A DNA stretch of 43,921 nucleotides from positions 1 through 43,921 of the forward strand of contig JAQXNV010000038.1 in assembly GCA_029098185.1 (NCBI GenBank), in the 5' to 3' direction. Of the stretch, positions 10,034-20,233 are shown piece by piece. A model generated the notes under the pieces. The model saw only the letters and a program-made list of their open reading frames with translations. It was not told where the DNA came from and made no database searches. The position numbers were made by a program, and so were the translations under genes. Numbering within the stretch: position 1 is the stretch's first letter; every line of letters starts with the position of its first letter. This DNA is from Oscillospiraceae bacterium (GTDB lineage Bacteria > Bacillota > Clostridia > Oscillospirales > Acutalibacteraceae).

Positions 10034-11272
10034 ATGGAGTATGATGTAGTAGTCATTGGCGGCGGCGCGGCGGGAATGCTTGCAGCCGGCACCAGTGCGG
10101 AAAACGGCTATCGAACAGCCTTGCTGGAAAAGAATACACGGTTGGGCCGAAAGCTCCTGATCACGGGCAAAGGGCGGTGCAACATCTGCAATCACTGTGA
10201 TGTGAATACGGTGATCGAAAATGTGCCCACCAATCCCCGGTTTTTATACGGCGCAGTGTCAAAGTTCCCGCCGGAAGAAGTCATCAATTTTTTTACCGCT
10301 CACGGATTGGCCGTCAAGACAGAACGGGGCAATCGGGTGTTCCCCCAGTCGGACCGGGCAAAGGACGTAGTCGATGCGCTGGCACGGTATGTTCATCAAA
10401 GCGGCGCAAAGATCCTCCACGGCACAGCGGAGCGCTTATTGCTGGAGGATAAAAAGGTCTGCGGCGTTGAAACAGAAGCGGGAGACCGCATTTTGGCAGA
10501 GAACATCATCATTTGCTGCGGCGGCGTTTCCTATCCGGGCACTGGCTCCACCGGCGACGGCTATCGTCTGGCGCAGCAGGCCGGCCATACCATCGTGCCG
10601 CCTCGGCCATCGCTGGTGCCCCTAATCGCTTACGGGACAGACTGTGGTGCGATGCAGGGCCTGTCTCTGCGGAACATCGCCATCCGTGTGGTGGATGCGC
10701 AAAAGCAGTCGGTGATATACGACGACTTTGGTGAACTGCTGTTTACCCACTTTGGCTTGTCTGGCCCGGTGATCCTCAGCGCCAGCAGTCATATGCAGTC
10801 CATGGCGCCGAGAAAATACGAGGTACACATCGATTTGAAGCCGGCCCTCAGTGAGGAGCAGTTGGATCTGCGGCTGCAGCGGGATTTTGAGAAAAACCAC
10901 AACAAGGATTTCATCAATGCCCTGGGCGAGCTTTTGCCGCGGAAAATGATTCCTGTGATGGTGAAGCGGTCCCAGATCCCACCGGAGCGAAAGTGCAATC
11001 AGATCACGAGAGAAGAGCGGCATCGCTTTTTAACATTGCTCAAGAACTTCCCTGTTTTGATCAAGGGATTCCGGCCGGTAGAGGAAGCCATCGTCACTTC
11101 GGGAGGCGTTTGCGTCAAAGAAGTCAGCCCCAAGACCATGGGCTCTAAGCTGGTGTCCGGGTTGTATTTTGCCGGGGAAGTGCTGGATGTAGACGCCTAT
11201 ACCGGCGGATTTAATTTGCAGATCGCTTTTTCAACGGGAAAGCTGGCAGGCAATTCCGTTTACCAATACTAG
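10034..11272 (+). CDS. BaiN/HI0933-family NAD(P)/FAD-dependent oxidoreductase
   Basis: A 412-residue flavoprotein of the HI0933/YhiN/BaiN group. The FAD-binding Rossmann fingerprint VVIGGGAAGMLAAG is at the very N-terminus, the family motif GRKLLITGKGRCNICN is near residues 37-52, and the C-terminal FAD motif is GLYFAGEVLDVDAYTGGFNLQ. The ATG at 10034 follows GAGGGATG closely and puts the dinucleotide fold at residue 4; a frame extension into the preceding gene is therefore not coding. BaiN of bile-acid 7-alpha-dehydroxylating clostridia belongs to this family, but family members are widespread and no other bai gene is present, so a bile-acid role should not be assumed. Confidence 0.9.
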   Translation: MEYDVVVIGGGAAGMLAAGTSAENGYRTALLEKNTRLGRKLLITGKGRCNICNHCDVNTVIENVPTNPRFLYGAVSKFPPEEVINFFTAHGLAVKTERGNRVFPQSDRAKDVVDALARYVHQSGAKILHGTAERLLLEDKKVCGVETEAGDRILAENIIICCGGVSYPGTGSTGDGYRLAQQAGHTIVPPRPSLVPLIAYGTDCGAMQGLSLRNIAIRVVDAQKQSVIYDDFGELLFTHFGLSGPVILSASSHMQSMAPRKYEVHIDLKPALSEEQLDLRLQRDFEKNHNKDFINALGELLPRKMIPVMVKRSQIPPERKCNQITREERHRFLTLLKNFPVLIKGFRPVEEAIVTSGGVCVKEVSPKTMGSKLVSGLYFAGEVLDVDAYTGGFNLQIAFSTGKLAGNSVYQY

Positions 11273-11289
11273 ATTGTGAGGAAAAAATT

Positions 11290-11964
11290 ATGATAGCAGT
11301 TGCCATTGATGGACCGGCAGGGGCCGGCAAAAGTACCATTGCGCGAAATGCCGCAAAAGCACTGGGATTTATTTATGTAGATACCGGCGCGCTGTATCGG
11401 GCGATCAGCCTCTTTATGCTACAAAACCAGGTGGATGTCACAGATGCGCAAGCTGTTGCATCGCAATTGCCAAAGGTGCAGGTAGCGCTGGCGTTCCAGG
11501 ACGGTGAACAGCACGTTTTGCTTTGCGGTAAGGATGTTTCCGCAGCCATTCGTACCCCGGAAGTCTCCATGGCTACCGCAAAGGTAGCGGCGATCCCAGA
11601 AGTGCGATCCTTCCTGCTCCAGCTACAAAAGGATATGGCAAAACAGCACAATATCCTCATGGATGGCCGGGACATCGGTACGGTCGTCCTGCCAGATGCG
11701 CAGGTGAAGATTTTTCTCACCGCATCGGCAGAGGAGCGGGCAAAGCGACGATTCCGGGAGCTGGAGGAAAAACAGGTCTCTGTTACCTTTGCGGAAGTGC
11801 TGCGGGATATTGAGGCGCGGGACGATCAGGACTATCACCGGGAAGTCGCGCCGCTGAAGCAGGCAGAAGATGCCGTGCTGCTGGACACCTCCCAACTGAC
11901 GCTGGAGGAATCGATCGCGGCGGTGACATCGCTGATTACCAATTATTTGAAAACGCATCAATAA
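11290..11964 (+). CDS. cmk: (d)CMP kinase
   Basis: Cytidylate kinase phosphorylates CMP and dCMP to the diphosphates. The P-loop GPAGAGKST lies at residues 8-16. The CMP-binding region YVDTGALYRAIS and the DGRDIGTVVLPDA motif are intact, and the lid segment with RRFRE and RDDQDYHREVAPLK is present. Its 224 residues are the standard length. In many Clostridia cmk precedes a plsC-type acyltransferase and ispH/S1, and the same order is found here. Confidence 0.96.
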   Translation: MIAVAIDGPAGAGKSTIARNAAKALGFIYVDTGALYRAISLFMLQNQVDVTDAQAVASQLPKVQVALAFQDGEQHVLLCGKDVSAAIRTPEVSMATAKVAAIPEVRSFLLQLQKDMAKQHNILMDGRDIGTVVLPDAQVKIFLTASAEERAKRRFRELEEKQVSVTFAEVLRDIEARDDQDYHREVAPLKQAEDAVLLDTSQLTLEESIAAVTSLITNYLKTHQ

Positions 11965-12009
11965 TTTGATGATTTTGACATATCATAACCGAGGAATGAT
12001 GAGGCATTT

Positions 12010-12642
12010 ATGAAGAAAACAGGAATTTTTCGCGTTTCAAAAATCATCGCAAAGCCGATTTGTACGCTGTTGTTTCCGCTGAAGGTACAGAATTTAGAAA
12101 ACTTTCCGGAAACAGGCAAGGTCATCATCTGCAGCAATCACACCTGCATGAAAGACCCGATCTATATTTCTATCAAACCAAAGCGGATGATTCGTTACAT
12201 GGCCAAAAAAGAGCTGTTTGCAAACAAGCTGGTCAGTAAGATCATTACGGGCATGGGCGCATTTCCCGTAGAGCGGGGCAAGGGCGATCAGGAAGCTATC
12301 CACACCGCCGATCAGATCTTGCAGGATGGCGACGCCCTGGCGATTTTCATCGAAGGGACCCGCTCTAAGGATGGTAAGCTGGGACGGCCGCGTTCCGGCG
12401 CGGCGATGCTGGCTTATCAAAATCAGGCGCCGGTACTGCCGGTGTGTATCACCACGAAAGACGGTAAGCCGCCAAAGCTGTTCCATAAGGCGGTGATCTC
12501 TTACGGCAAGCTGATCCCCTTTGAAGATCTGGGCATCCGGGAGGGGACGGGTACTGAATTCCGGGAGGCCAGCCGTCTCATCATGAGTAAGATCGCAGAG
12601 ATGCGGGAACACGACCAGCCTATTGCCGATTCCTTCCGATAA
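12010..12642 (+). CDS. plsC: 1-acyl-sn-glycerol-3-phosphate acyltransferase (PlsC-type)
   Basis: A membrane-associated acyltransferase that converts lysophosphatidate to phosphatidate in phospholipid synthesis. Of the four family motifs, the catalytic NHTCMKD (an HX4D box, residues ~41-47) and the glycerophosphate-binding FIEGTRS (~117-123) are clear, along with GMGAFPVERG. At 210 residues it is a compact bacterial form. The context cmk-plsC-plsC-ispH-S1 is a familiar clostridial arrangement. The ribosome site GAGG lies six bases before the ATG. Confidence 0.9.
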   Translation: MKKTGIFRVSKIIAKPICTLLFPLKVQNLENFPETGKVIICSNHTCMKDPIYISIKPKRMIRYMAKKELFANKLVSKIITGMGAFPVERGKGDQEAIHTADQILQDGDALAIFIEGTRSKDGKLGRPRSGAAMLAYQNQAPVLPVCITTKDGKPPKLFHKAVISYGKLIPFEDLGIREGTGTEFREASRLIMSKIAEMREHDQPIADSFR

Positions 12643-12668
12643 CCTTTGTTTGGAAAAGAGGGAATGGT

Positions 12669-13283
12669 ATGCTTTTTTATACCGTCTGCAGAGCATTGGC
12701 GTGGCCGCTTCTCCACGGTCTCTTTGCTGTGCACTGCACAGGCTTGCAGCAAACGCTGCCAGAGGGACGGCTCATCTTGTGCAGCAATCACCAGCAGGTG
12801 ACAGACCCGCCGATTTTGGCCTGTCTGTTTCCCCGGCCCATCGCCTATATGGCAAAGTCAGAGCTGTTCACGGACCACGGAAAGGCAGCGAGTTTTTTCC
12901 TGCGTCACTTTGGCGCGTTTCCGGTAAAGCGGAGCCAAGCGGACACAACTTCGGTGAAAAACGCCATCTCGCTCCTGGAAGAAGAGCAGGTGGTCGGAAT
13001 ATTCCCTCAGGGCGGCTGCGTAAAGCCGGGAACGCCTTTTCGTCCAAAGGCCGGCGTGATCCTCCTAGCGGAGAAAACGAAAGCGCCGATTTTGCCCGTA
13101 TGGATCTCCTATGGCGAAAAACGAGGCTTGCGGCAGAGGGTAACGGTGCGGTTTGGGAAGGTGTTGTCCTTTGCGTCTTTGCAAAAAGGCGGGGGAGAAC
13201 AGCCGACAACTCGATCTATGGCTGCCTTTTTGGCCGAACAGATGAATCAATTGGGAGGTGTTGCAGTTTGCAAATCACAGTAG
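12669..13283 (+). CDS. Second PlsC-like acyltransferase, divergent
   Basis: A 204-residue paralogue of the preceding gene. It keeps the HX4D catalytic box (NHQQVTD), the FGAFPVKR motif and a C-terminal GKVLSF region. The usual EGTRS substrate motif, however, reads FPQGGCVKPG: the Glu and Arg are replaced. This suggests a different acyl acceptor or altered activity, for example a lysophospholipid other than LPA. The start at 12669 follows GAGGGAATGG. The 3' end overlaps ispH by 16 bases, and the ispH ribosome site lies inside this gene, so translation is likely coupled. Confidence 0.82.
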   Translation: MLFYTVCRALAWPLLHGLFAVHCTGLQQTLPEGRLILCSNHQQVTDPPILACLFPRPIAYMAKSELFTDHGKAASFFLRHFGAFPVKRSQADTTSVKNAISLLEEEQVVGIFPQGGCVKPGTPFRPKAGVILLAEKTKAPILPVWISYGEKRGLRQRVTVRFGKVLSFASLQKGGGEQPTTRSMAAFLAEQMNQLGGVAVCKSQ

Positions 13284-14110
13284 CAAAATCGGCGGGGTTC
13301 TGCTTTGGCGTAGACCGTGCTGTCCAGGTGGTGTATTCTTTGCTGGAACAGGGCAAAAAGGTATACACTTTGGGGCCGATCATCCACAATCCCCAGATGA
13401 TCGCAGAGCTAACAGAAAAGGGTGTCACCATTCTCGACACCATCGACAATGCGCCAAAGGACGGGACCATCGTGATCCGGGCCCATGGGATTCCCCGGGA
13501 AATCACTGACCGTCTCCAGAAAGAAAACTATGTCTTTGTAGACGCGACCTGTCCTTTCGTCTCAAAGATCCACCGTCTGGTGGAACAAGCGGTGGATGCG
13601 CAGCGGACGGTATTCATTTTTGGCAATCCCGATCATCCAGAGGTCATCGGGATCCGCGGCCATTGTGACGGCCAGTGTTTTGTCTTTGAGAATGCGGAAG
13701 CATTTGCCGTTTTCACCAATAAATTTCCACAATGGAAAAATAAACCTGTCACTGTTGTAGTACAAACAACATTTCAGGTGGAAGAATTTAAAAATTGTTT
13801 GAAAATCCTAAAAAAGGTATATACAAATGCAACAATTTTTGATACAATATGTAATGCGACTGTTAGTCGGCAATCGGAAGCTGTGGAGTTGGCAAAAAAA
13901 TCTGACTTAATGGTGATTATCGGCGGCAGGCACAGTTCCAATACAGTCAAGCTGTTCGAAGTTTGCAAAGACCTGTGTGAAACGGTGCTGATCGAGTCGG
14001 CCGAGGAGCTGCCCCTGGATAAACTGCGGGCGGCCAATCATGTTAGCATTACAGCAGGCGCGTCCACCCCTGCGGCAATTATAAAGGAGGTACTGCGATT
14101 ATGTCAGTAG
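13268..14110 (+). CDS. ispH: 4-hydroxy-3-methylbut-2-enyl diphosphate reductase
   Basis: IspH is the last enzyme of the MEP isoprenoid pathway, a [4Fe-4S] reductase that makes IPP and DMAPP. The cluster-binding cysteines are in GFCFGV, DATCPFV and DTICNAT. HNPQMI and RAHGIP carry substrate-binding His residues. I choose the TTG at 13268, seven bases after GGGAGGTG, giving 280 residues that begin MQITVAKSAGFCFGV, the family N-terminus. The frame stays open for about 215 codons upstream, but that stretch is the antiparallel-free shadow of the acyltransferase gene. The gene overlaps the S1 gene by ten bases; in many Clostridia the two are fused. Confidence 0.95.
   Translation: MQITVAKSAGFCFGVDRAVQVVYSLLEQGKKVYTLGPIIHNPQMIAELTEKGVTILDTIDNAPKDGTIVIRAHGIPREITDRLQKENYVFVDATCPFVSKIHRLVEQAVDAQRTVFIFGNPDHPEVIGIRGHCDGQCFVFENAEAFAVFTNKFPQWKNKPVTVVVQTTFQVEEFKNCLKILKKVYTNATIFDTICNATVSRQSEAVELAKKSDLMVIIGGRHSSNTVKLFEVCKDLCETVLIESAEELPLDKLRAANHVSITAGASTPAAIIKEVLRLCQ
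13799..13827 (+). promoter_or_regulatory. Possible internal promoter in ispH for the S1 gene
   Basis: TTGAAA (13799-13804), 17 bases, TACAAA (13822-13827) in an AT-rich patch within ispH, with a second TACAAT at 13843-13848. It lies about 270 bases before the S1 start. This is a sequence match only. Confidence 0.35.
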
Positions 14111-15201
14111 AAAAAATTGAGGAAACAAACGAAAACTTTGCGGAGATGTTGGAAGAATCTTTGAAGAGTTTCGATACCAATGATAAAGTCCATGGTGTTG
14201 TTGTCGGTGTGTATCCAAACGAAGTAACTGTTGATGTCGGCAGAAAGCAGGCTGGTTTTATTCCGGCAAACGAGCTGTCTTCCGATCCAAACGCAAAGCC
14301 GGAAGATCTCGTTAAGGTCGGCGATGAGCTGGATCTGCTCATCATGCGCACCAACGATCAGGAAGGTACCATCATGCTCTCCAAAAAGCGTCTCGACGCA
14401 CAGAAGGGCTGGGAAGAGATCGCCAAGGCTGAGGAAGAGGGCACTGTCCTGACCGGTACGGTTACCGAGGTCATCAAAGGCGGCGTCATCGCTGTAACAA
14501 ACGGCGTGCGCGTCTTTATCCCGGCATCCCAGGCAACTGCTTCCAGAGGCGATTCTCTCGACGATCTCCTCAAGAAGGAAGTGCAGTTCCGCATCATCGA
14601 GGTCAACCGTTCTCGCCGCCGCGCGGTAGGTTCCATCCGTTCCGTCCTCAAGGATCTGCGCAAGGAAGAGGCTGAGAAGTTCTGGGCAGAGGCCGAGGAA
14701 GGCAAGGAGTATGAGGGTGTTGTCAAGTCCATCACCAACTACGGCGCATTCGTAGACCTGGGCGGCATCGACGGCATGGTACATATTTCCGAGCTGTCCT
14801 GGAACCGCATCAAGCACCCAACAGAGGTCGTCAATGTTGGCGATACCATCAAGGTTTACATCAAGAAGCTGGATCGCGAAAACGGCAAGATCTCTCTGGG
14901 CTACAAGAAGGCTGAGGACAATCCGTGGGAGATCCTGAAGGAGAAGTATCCGGTTGGTACCGTTACCGATGTGACCATCGTTGGCATGACTACCTTTGGC
15001 GCTTTTGCGAGAATCATTCCGGGCATTGATGGTCTGATCCACATTTCCCAGATCGCCAACGAGCGCATTGAGAAGCCGCAGGATGTTCTGGAAATCGGCC
15101 AGGTCGTCAAGGCAAAGATCACAGAGATCGACTTTGACAAGAAGCGTGTAAGCCTGTCCATCCGCGCAACACTCCAGGACAACGCAAACGACGCTGAGTA
15201 A
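14101..15201 (+). CDS. rpsA: S1 RNA-binding domain protein, ribosomal protein S1 homologue
   Basis: A 366-residue protein with four S1 OB-fold repeats at about residues 18-95, 112-180, 195-268 and 280-355. The last two fit the repeat pattern best ([19 protein letters not shown] and [20 protein letters not shown]). Four repeats are usual for Gram-positive S1-like proteins, against six in E. coli; they help translation initiation or RNA handling. The ribosome site AAGGAGG sits inside the end of ispH, eight bases before the ATG. Codon choice is more biased than in neighbouring genes, as expected for high expression. Confidence 0.9.
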   Translation: MSVEKIEETNENFAEMLEESLKSFDTNDKVHGVVVGVYPNEVTVDVGRKQAGFIPANELSSDPNAKPEDLVKVGDELDLLIMRTNDQEGTIMLSKKRLDAQKGWEEIAKAEEEGTVLTGTVTEVIKGGVIAVTNGVRVFIPASQATASRGDSLDDLLKKEVQFRIIEVNRSRRRAVGSIRSVLKDLRKEEAEKFWAEAEEGKEYEGVVKSITNYGAFVDLGGIDGMVHISELSWNRIKHPTEVVNVGDTIKVYIKKLDRENGKISLGYKKAEDNPWEILKEKYPVGTVTDVTIVGMTTFGAFARIIPGIDGLIHISQIANERIEKPQDVLEIGQVVKAKITEIDFDKKRVSLSIRATLQDNANDAE

Positions 15202-15217
15202 TTTTTGCGCAAGCAGT

Positions 15218-15249
15218 AAAAGGCACAAGGAATTTTCTTTGTGCCTTTT
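15218..15249 (+). terminator. Intrinsic terminator after the S1 gene
   Basis: AAAAGGCACAA (15218-15228) pairs with TTGTGCCTTTT (15239-15249) around a ten-base loop, and the 3' arm ends in T residues. Confidence 0.88.
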
Positions 15250-15338
15250 GTCATGTTATCATATTTTTTCCGCAGCCCTACTATTTCTAATGATGGGATC
15301 GCAGATGGATCCCGCTTGGAAAGAGGGAGGGGAAGCGG

Positions 15339-16040
15339 ATGAAAAAACGGTTTCGGCCGAGAACACGCCGAGAGAAGAAGATTCGCTTGGCGGTGAAGAT
15401 CGGCATTGCGCTTTGCTTGATCGCACTGTTTTTTATCTTTGTCAGTGTGCGGCTCCGGCCCATCATGCAGAGCGTGACCAGCAACATTGCCAAGCAGATG
15501 ATGGTTTCCTCCATCAATCAGGTGGTATTAAAGGAACTGGAGGAGAAAAACTACCAGTATGACGATTTTGTCAACGTAGTGCGGGACAGCGACGGGACGA
15601 TCCAGACGATCTCCCTGAACATGGTCAATGTGAACACGCTGAAATCCAACATTTCCCTGACGATCCAGCAGGAGCTGGGCGATTCGCAGCAGCAGACCGG
15701 TGTCCCCATCGGGACGCTGCTGGGGGTAGATCTTCTGCGGGGACATGGGCCGCGGATCCCGCTGCGGATCTCGGTGCTGGGCAACAGCACGGTGGATTTA
15801 AAAAGCACCTTTGATTCTGCGGGGATCAACCAGACGCGGCACCAGATCTATCTGGACATCACAACGGCAGTCTATTCTTATCTTACCGGCGTGTCCGCTA
15901 CGACTGACGTCACCACAGCTATTCCGGTAGCGGAAACCGTCATTGTCGGTGAGGTACCGCAGATGTATGCCAATTTATCACAAAATTCCGATTGGGAGCG
16001 CCTATCACAGCAGACCGTCAGCGGGGCGCCCACGGCATAA
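15339..16040 (+). CDS. yunB: Sporulation protein YunB
   Basis: A 233-residue protein matching YunB, a mother-cell sporulation protein of Bacillus and Clostridia required for normal spore formation; its biochemistry is unknown. A basic N-terminus (KKRFRPRTRREKK) precedes one membrane segment (~20-42), then an extracytoplasmic domain with the family motifs (R-P-I-M, IQTISLNMVNVN, IPLGTLLGVDLL-like GTLLGVDLLRGHGPRIPL, and a QTRHQIYLDI segment). The GGGAGGGGAAG ribosome site fixes the ATG at 15339. ligA starts 24 bases after the stop. A sigma-E -35-like TCATATT lies upstream, but no matching -10 was found. Confidence 0.88.
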   Translation: MKKRFRPRTRREKKIRLAVKIGIALCLIALFFIFVSVRLRPIMQSVTSNIAKQMMVSSINQVVLKELEEKNYQYDDFVNVVRDSDGTIQTISLNMVNVNTLKSNISLTIQQELGDSQQQTGVPIGTLLGVDLLRGHGPRIPLRISVLGNSTVDLKSTFDSAGINQTRHQIYLDITTAVYSYLTGVSATTDVTTAIPVAETVIVGEVPQMYANLSQNSDWERLSQQTVSGAPTA

Positions 16041-18059
<2,019 letters not shown>

Positions 18060-18094
18060 TCTTTACCGATTTAAATCTATTCAAAATTTTTCAG

Positions 18095-18123
18095 CAGACA
18101 TCCACTGGGGTGTCTGTTTTTTT
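18095..18123 (+). terminator. Intrinsic terminator after ligA
   Basis: CAGACATCC (18095-18103) pairs with GGGTGTCTG (18108-18116) with one G-T wobble and a four-base loop, followed by seven T. Confidence 0.92.
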
Positions 18124-18127
18124 ATGG

Positions 18128-18156
18128 TTCTAATCCCGGCGGTTTGTCCATATGAT
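18128..18156 (+). promoter_or_regulatory. Candidate sigma-E promoter of the spoIIIA operon
   Basis: CATATGAT (18149-18156) resembles the sigma-E -10 (CATA..AT matches), with TTCTAAT (18128-18134) 14 bases upstream as a weak -35. Sigma-E control of spoIIIA is established in Bacillus subtilis; the match here is only partial. Confidence 0.35.
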
Positions 18157-18181
18157 TACACAGAAAGGGGACAAGGTGATT

Positions 18182-19126
18182 ATGAGCAAACGATTTGATA
18201 CGGCAATTTCCGCGTTGAGCAGTACAGTCAGCGATCCACTTTATCATTTGCCGGAGGCGATCAAAAGTGAGGTCTGTGAGATACGGCTGCGAATGTATCG
18301 CCCCATCTGTCTGCACACCATGACCGACTGCTATTTTTTAAACCGGGACAGCACAGTTTCTACTGCCATCACGCCGGAAACGCTGATGGCCACGAAGCTG
18401 GATCTACAGGAGAGCTTTCGCACATTGTGCGGGTATTCCGTTTACGCCCATCAAGCGGAGATCCAAAATGGGTTTGTGACGTATCTCTGCGGCCATCGGG
18501 TGGGCATCTGCGGGACAGCGGTGGTGGAACAGGGACGGGTAAAGAGCATCCGGGACATCACCTCGATGAATGTGCGCATCGCCAAGGAATCCTTTGGTAT
18601 CGCTGACCCGCTGATCCGCCAGTTGGGAGATGATTTGCAGGACGGCTTGCTTCTTGTGGGGAGACCCGGCAGCGGCAAGACGACCATATTGCGGGATCTT
18701 TGTCGGCAGATCGCTTCCGGCGCGCTCGGACGTGCCCGCAAGACGGCGTTGATCGACGAGCGGGGAGAGGTGGCCGGCGTCTATAACGGGGAAGTACAAA
18801 ATGACGTCGGCGCCTGCTGCGACGTGCTGGATGGCTATCCAAAAAGCGAGGGGATCTTGCAGGCCATCCGGTGCCTGTCGCCGGAATTCATTTTGTGTGA
18901 CGAGCTGGGCAGCCGAACAGATGCCGCCGCTGTAGAGGAAGGCGTTCACGCCGGCGTGTCCATTGTCACCACGATCCATGCCGGCAGTTTGGAGGAATTA
19001 AAGCAGCGGCCCCAGGGGATCATGCTGCTGCGCACGGGAGCCTTTCGCCATGTGGCGCTGCTGGACAGCACCATGGAATTTGGCAAGATCGGCGAGGTGT
19101 ACGAGATCAATGGCCTGGATCATTAA
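18182..19126 (+). CDS. spoIIIAA: Stage III sporulation protein AA, secretion-type ATPase
   Basis: SpoIIIAA is the cytoplasmic ATPase of the SpoIIIA-SpoIIQ channel that links mother cell and forespore during engulfment; it resembles type II/IV secretion ATPases. Walker A is GRPGSGKTT and Walker B is EFILCDELG; a TTIHAGSLEEL His box follows. I select the ATG at 18182, five bases after AAGGTG, giving 314 residues, in line with the family; an ATG 30 bases earlier lacks a ribosome site. spoIIIAB overlaps its end by 17 bases. Confidence 0.95.
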   Translation: MSKRFDTAISALSSTVSDPLYHLPEAIKSEVCEIRLRMYRPICLHTMTDCYFLNRDSTVSTAITPETLMATKLDLQESFRTLCGYSVYAHQAEIQNGFVTYLCGHRVGICGTAVVEQGRVKSIRDITSMNVRIAKESFGIADPLIRQLGDDLQDGLLLVGRPGSGKTTILRDLCRQIASGALGRARKTALIDERGEVAGVYNGEVQNDVGACCDVLDGYPKSEGILQAIRCLSPEFILCDELGSRTDAAAVEEGVHAGVSIVTTIHAGSLEELKQRPQGIMLLRTGAFRHVALLDSTMEFGKIGEVYEINGLDH

Positions 19127-19616
19127 GCTCCTGTGTGTCTGCGGTGCTATGGGAGCAGCCGCCCTGCTGGGATTTTCCGAAAGCTGGAAGCTAAAACTGC
19201 GCGTGCGAGAGCTTGAAGATCTGCTCCGATTCTTTCAGGCCATGGAAGAAGAGATCCGGTATACGGCCCGGCCCATCCGATGGATCTTGTCTCAGCATCA
19301 GACAGAGCTGCCGTTTCTCGCCCAGTGTGAGGAGCGGATGCAGACCGGCGCATCTTTTGCAGAAAGCTGGCAGTGGGCAGTAGAGCATACGCTGATCCAT
19401 AGCGGCCTGACGTCGGAGGATCGGCGGTATCTGCTGGAATTTGGAACGTCTTTCGGTATTTTAGACCAGGAAGGACAGCTTTCTAGCTGTCAGATGACCA
19501 TCTGCCGGTTGACCCATCAATTGGAGCAATCACGACAGCAGGTGGCGCAAAAAGGAAGATTGTACGGCTCTCTCGGCATTTTATGCGGCGCAGGCATTTT
19601 GCTGATGGTCGTGTAA
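19110..19616 (+). CDS. spoIIIAB: Stage III sporulation protein AB
   Basis: A 168-residue membrane protein with a hydrophobic N-terminal segment (LLCVCGAMGAAALLGF) and a C-terminal one (GSLGILCGAGILLMVV). Between them is a cytoplasmic helical domain with the family pattern RELEDLLRFFQAMEEEIRYTARPI, similar to type II secretion GspF proteins. It is thought to anchor the ATPase to the channel. The ATG at 19110 lies inside the end of spoIIIAA, with GAGGTG ten bases upstream. The length agrees with the family's usual ~170 residues. Confidence 0.93.
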   Translation: MAWIIKLLCVCGAMGAAALLGFSESWKLKLRVRELEDLLRFFQAMEEEIRYTARPIRWILSQHQTELPFLAQCEERMQTGASFAESWQWAVEHTLIHSGLTSEDRRYLLEFGTSFGILDQEGQLSSCQMTICRLTHQLEQSRQQVAQKGRLYGSLGILCGAGILLMVV

Positions 19617-19640
19617 CGCAAAGGATTGGGAGGGATTCCA

Positions 19641-19835
19641 TTGGAGATAGATTTGATCTTTAAGATCGCGGCGATCGGGATCATTGTTGCCGTGCTCAAT
19701 CAGCTTCTCATCCGTTCTGGCCGGGAAGAACAGGCCATGATGACAACGCTGGCTGGACTGATCGTCGTGCTCATGATGATCATCCAGGAGATCAGCACGC
19801 TGTTCGATACCATTAAATCGGTATTTGGGTTGTAG
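19641..19835 (+). CDS. spoIIIAC: Stage III sporulation protein AC
   Basis: A 64-residue protein with two membrane helices around a short polar loop (IRSGREEQAMM), exactly the size and layout of SpoIIIAC. The TTG at 19641 follows GGGAGGG by six bases and gives MEIDLIFKIAAIG, the family N-terminus. It sits between spoIIIAB and spoIIIAD as expected and starts 24 bases after the spoIIIAB stop. Confidence 0.93.
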   Translation: MEIDLIFKIAAIGIIVAVLNQLLIRSGREEQAMMTTLAGLIVVLMMIIQEISTLFDTIKSVFGL

Positions 19836-19837
19836 CG

Positions 19838-20233
19838 ATGGAACTGTTTGAGATCATTGGACTTGCCGTGATCACGGTCATCATCACCCTGCTGCTGAAA
19901 AAGCATCATAAGGAATACGGTATTCTGGCTGCCATTGCCGGCGGTGCGGTCATCCTGTTTTCTGTCATCACCGCTCTGCTGCCCATTACGGAACAGATCG
20001 CAGATTGGTTTGATTCTGCCGGTGTGGTGGGCAGCAATCTGGCGATCCTGTTAAAATCCATGGGGATCTGTTTTTTGACCCAGTTCGCTTCGGATACCTG
20101 TAAAGACGCAGGGGAAAGCGCTCTGGCGTCCAAAGTAGAGCTGGCTGGAAAAGTGGCTGTTGTCCTGACGTCTCTGCCGCTGTTTCGCACCATTGCAGAA
20201 ACGGCGCTGTCTCTGACAGGAGGTTCTTTATGA
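19838..20233 (+). CDS. spoIIIAD: Stage III sporulation protein AD
   Basis: A 131-residue polytopic membrane protein with about four hydrophobic segments and the family motif GICFLTQFASDTCKDAGESALASKVELAGK near the C-terminal third. It begins two bases after spoIIIAC and overlaps spoIIIAE by four bases, so the three genes are translationally linked. Its role in the channel is structural and not well defined. Confidence 0.93.
   Translation: MELFEIIGLAVITVIITLLLKKHHKEYGILAAIAGGAVILFSVITALLPITEQIADWFDSAGVVGSNLAILLKSMGICFLTQFASDTCKDAGESALASKVELAGKVAVVLTSLPLFRTIAETALSLTGGSL

Noticed and set aside
10034-11272. Bile-acid pathway (BaiN) assignment
   Set aside because: The family is broad and no other bai gene is present; only the family name is supported.
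11975-12000. Promoter before the first plsC
   Set aside because: TTGACA is present at 11975-11980, but the sequence 16-18 bases on has no acceptable -10.
12623-13267. A 215-codon open frame upstream of and in frame with ispH
   Set aside because: It lies wholly over the acyltransferase gene in another frame, shows no family similarity, and the conserved ispH N-terminus begins at the TTG with its own ribosome site.
15259-15290. Sigma-E promoter before yunB
   Set aside because: TCATATT matches a sigma-E -35, but none of the 12-15-base spacings gives a CATACAAT-like -10.
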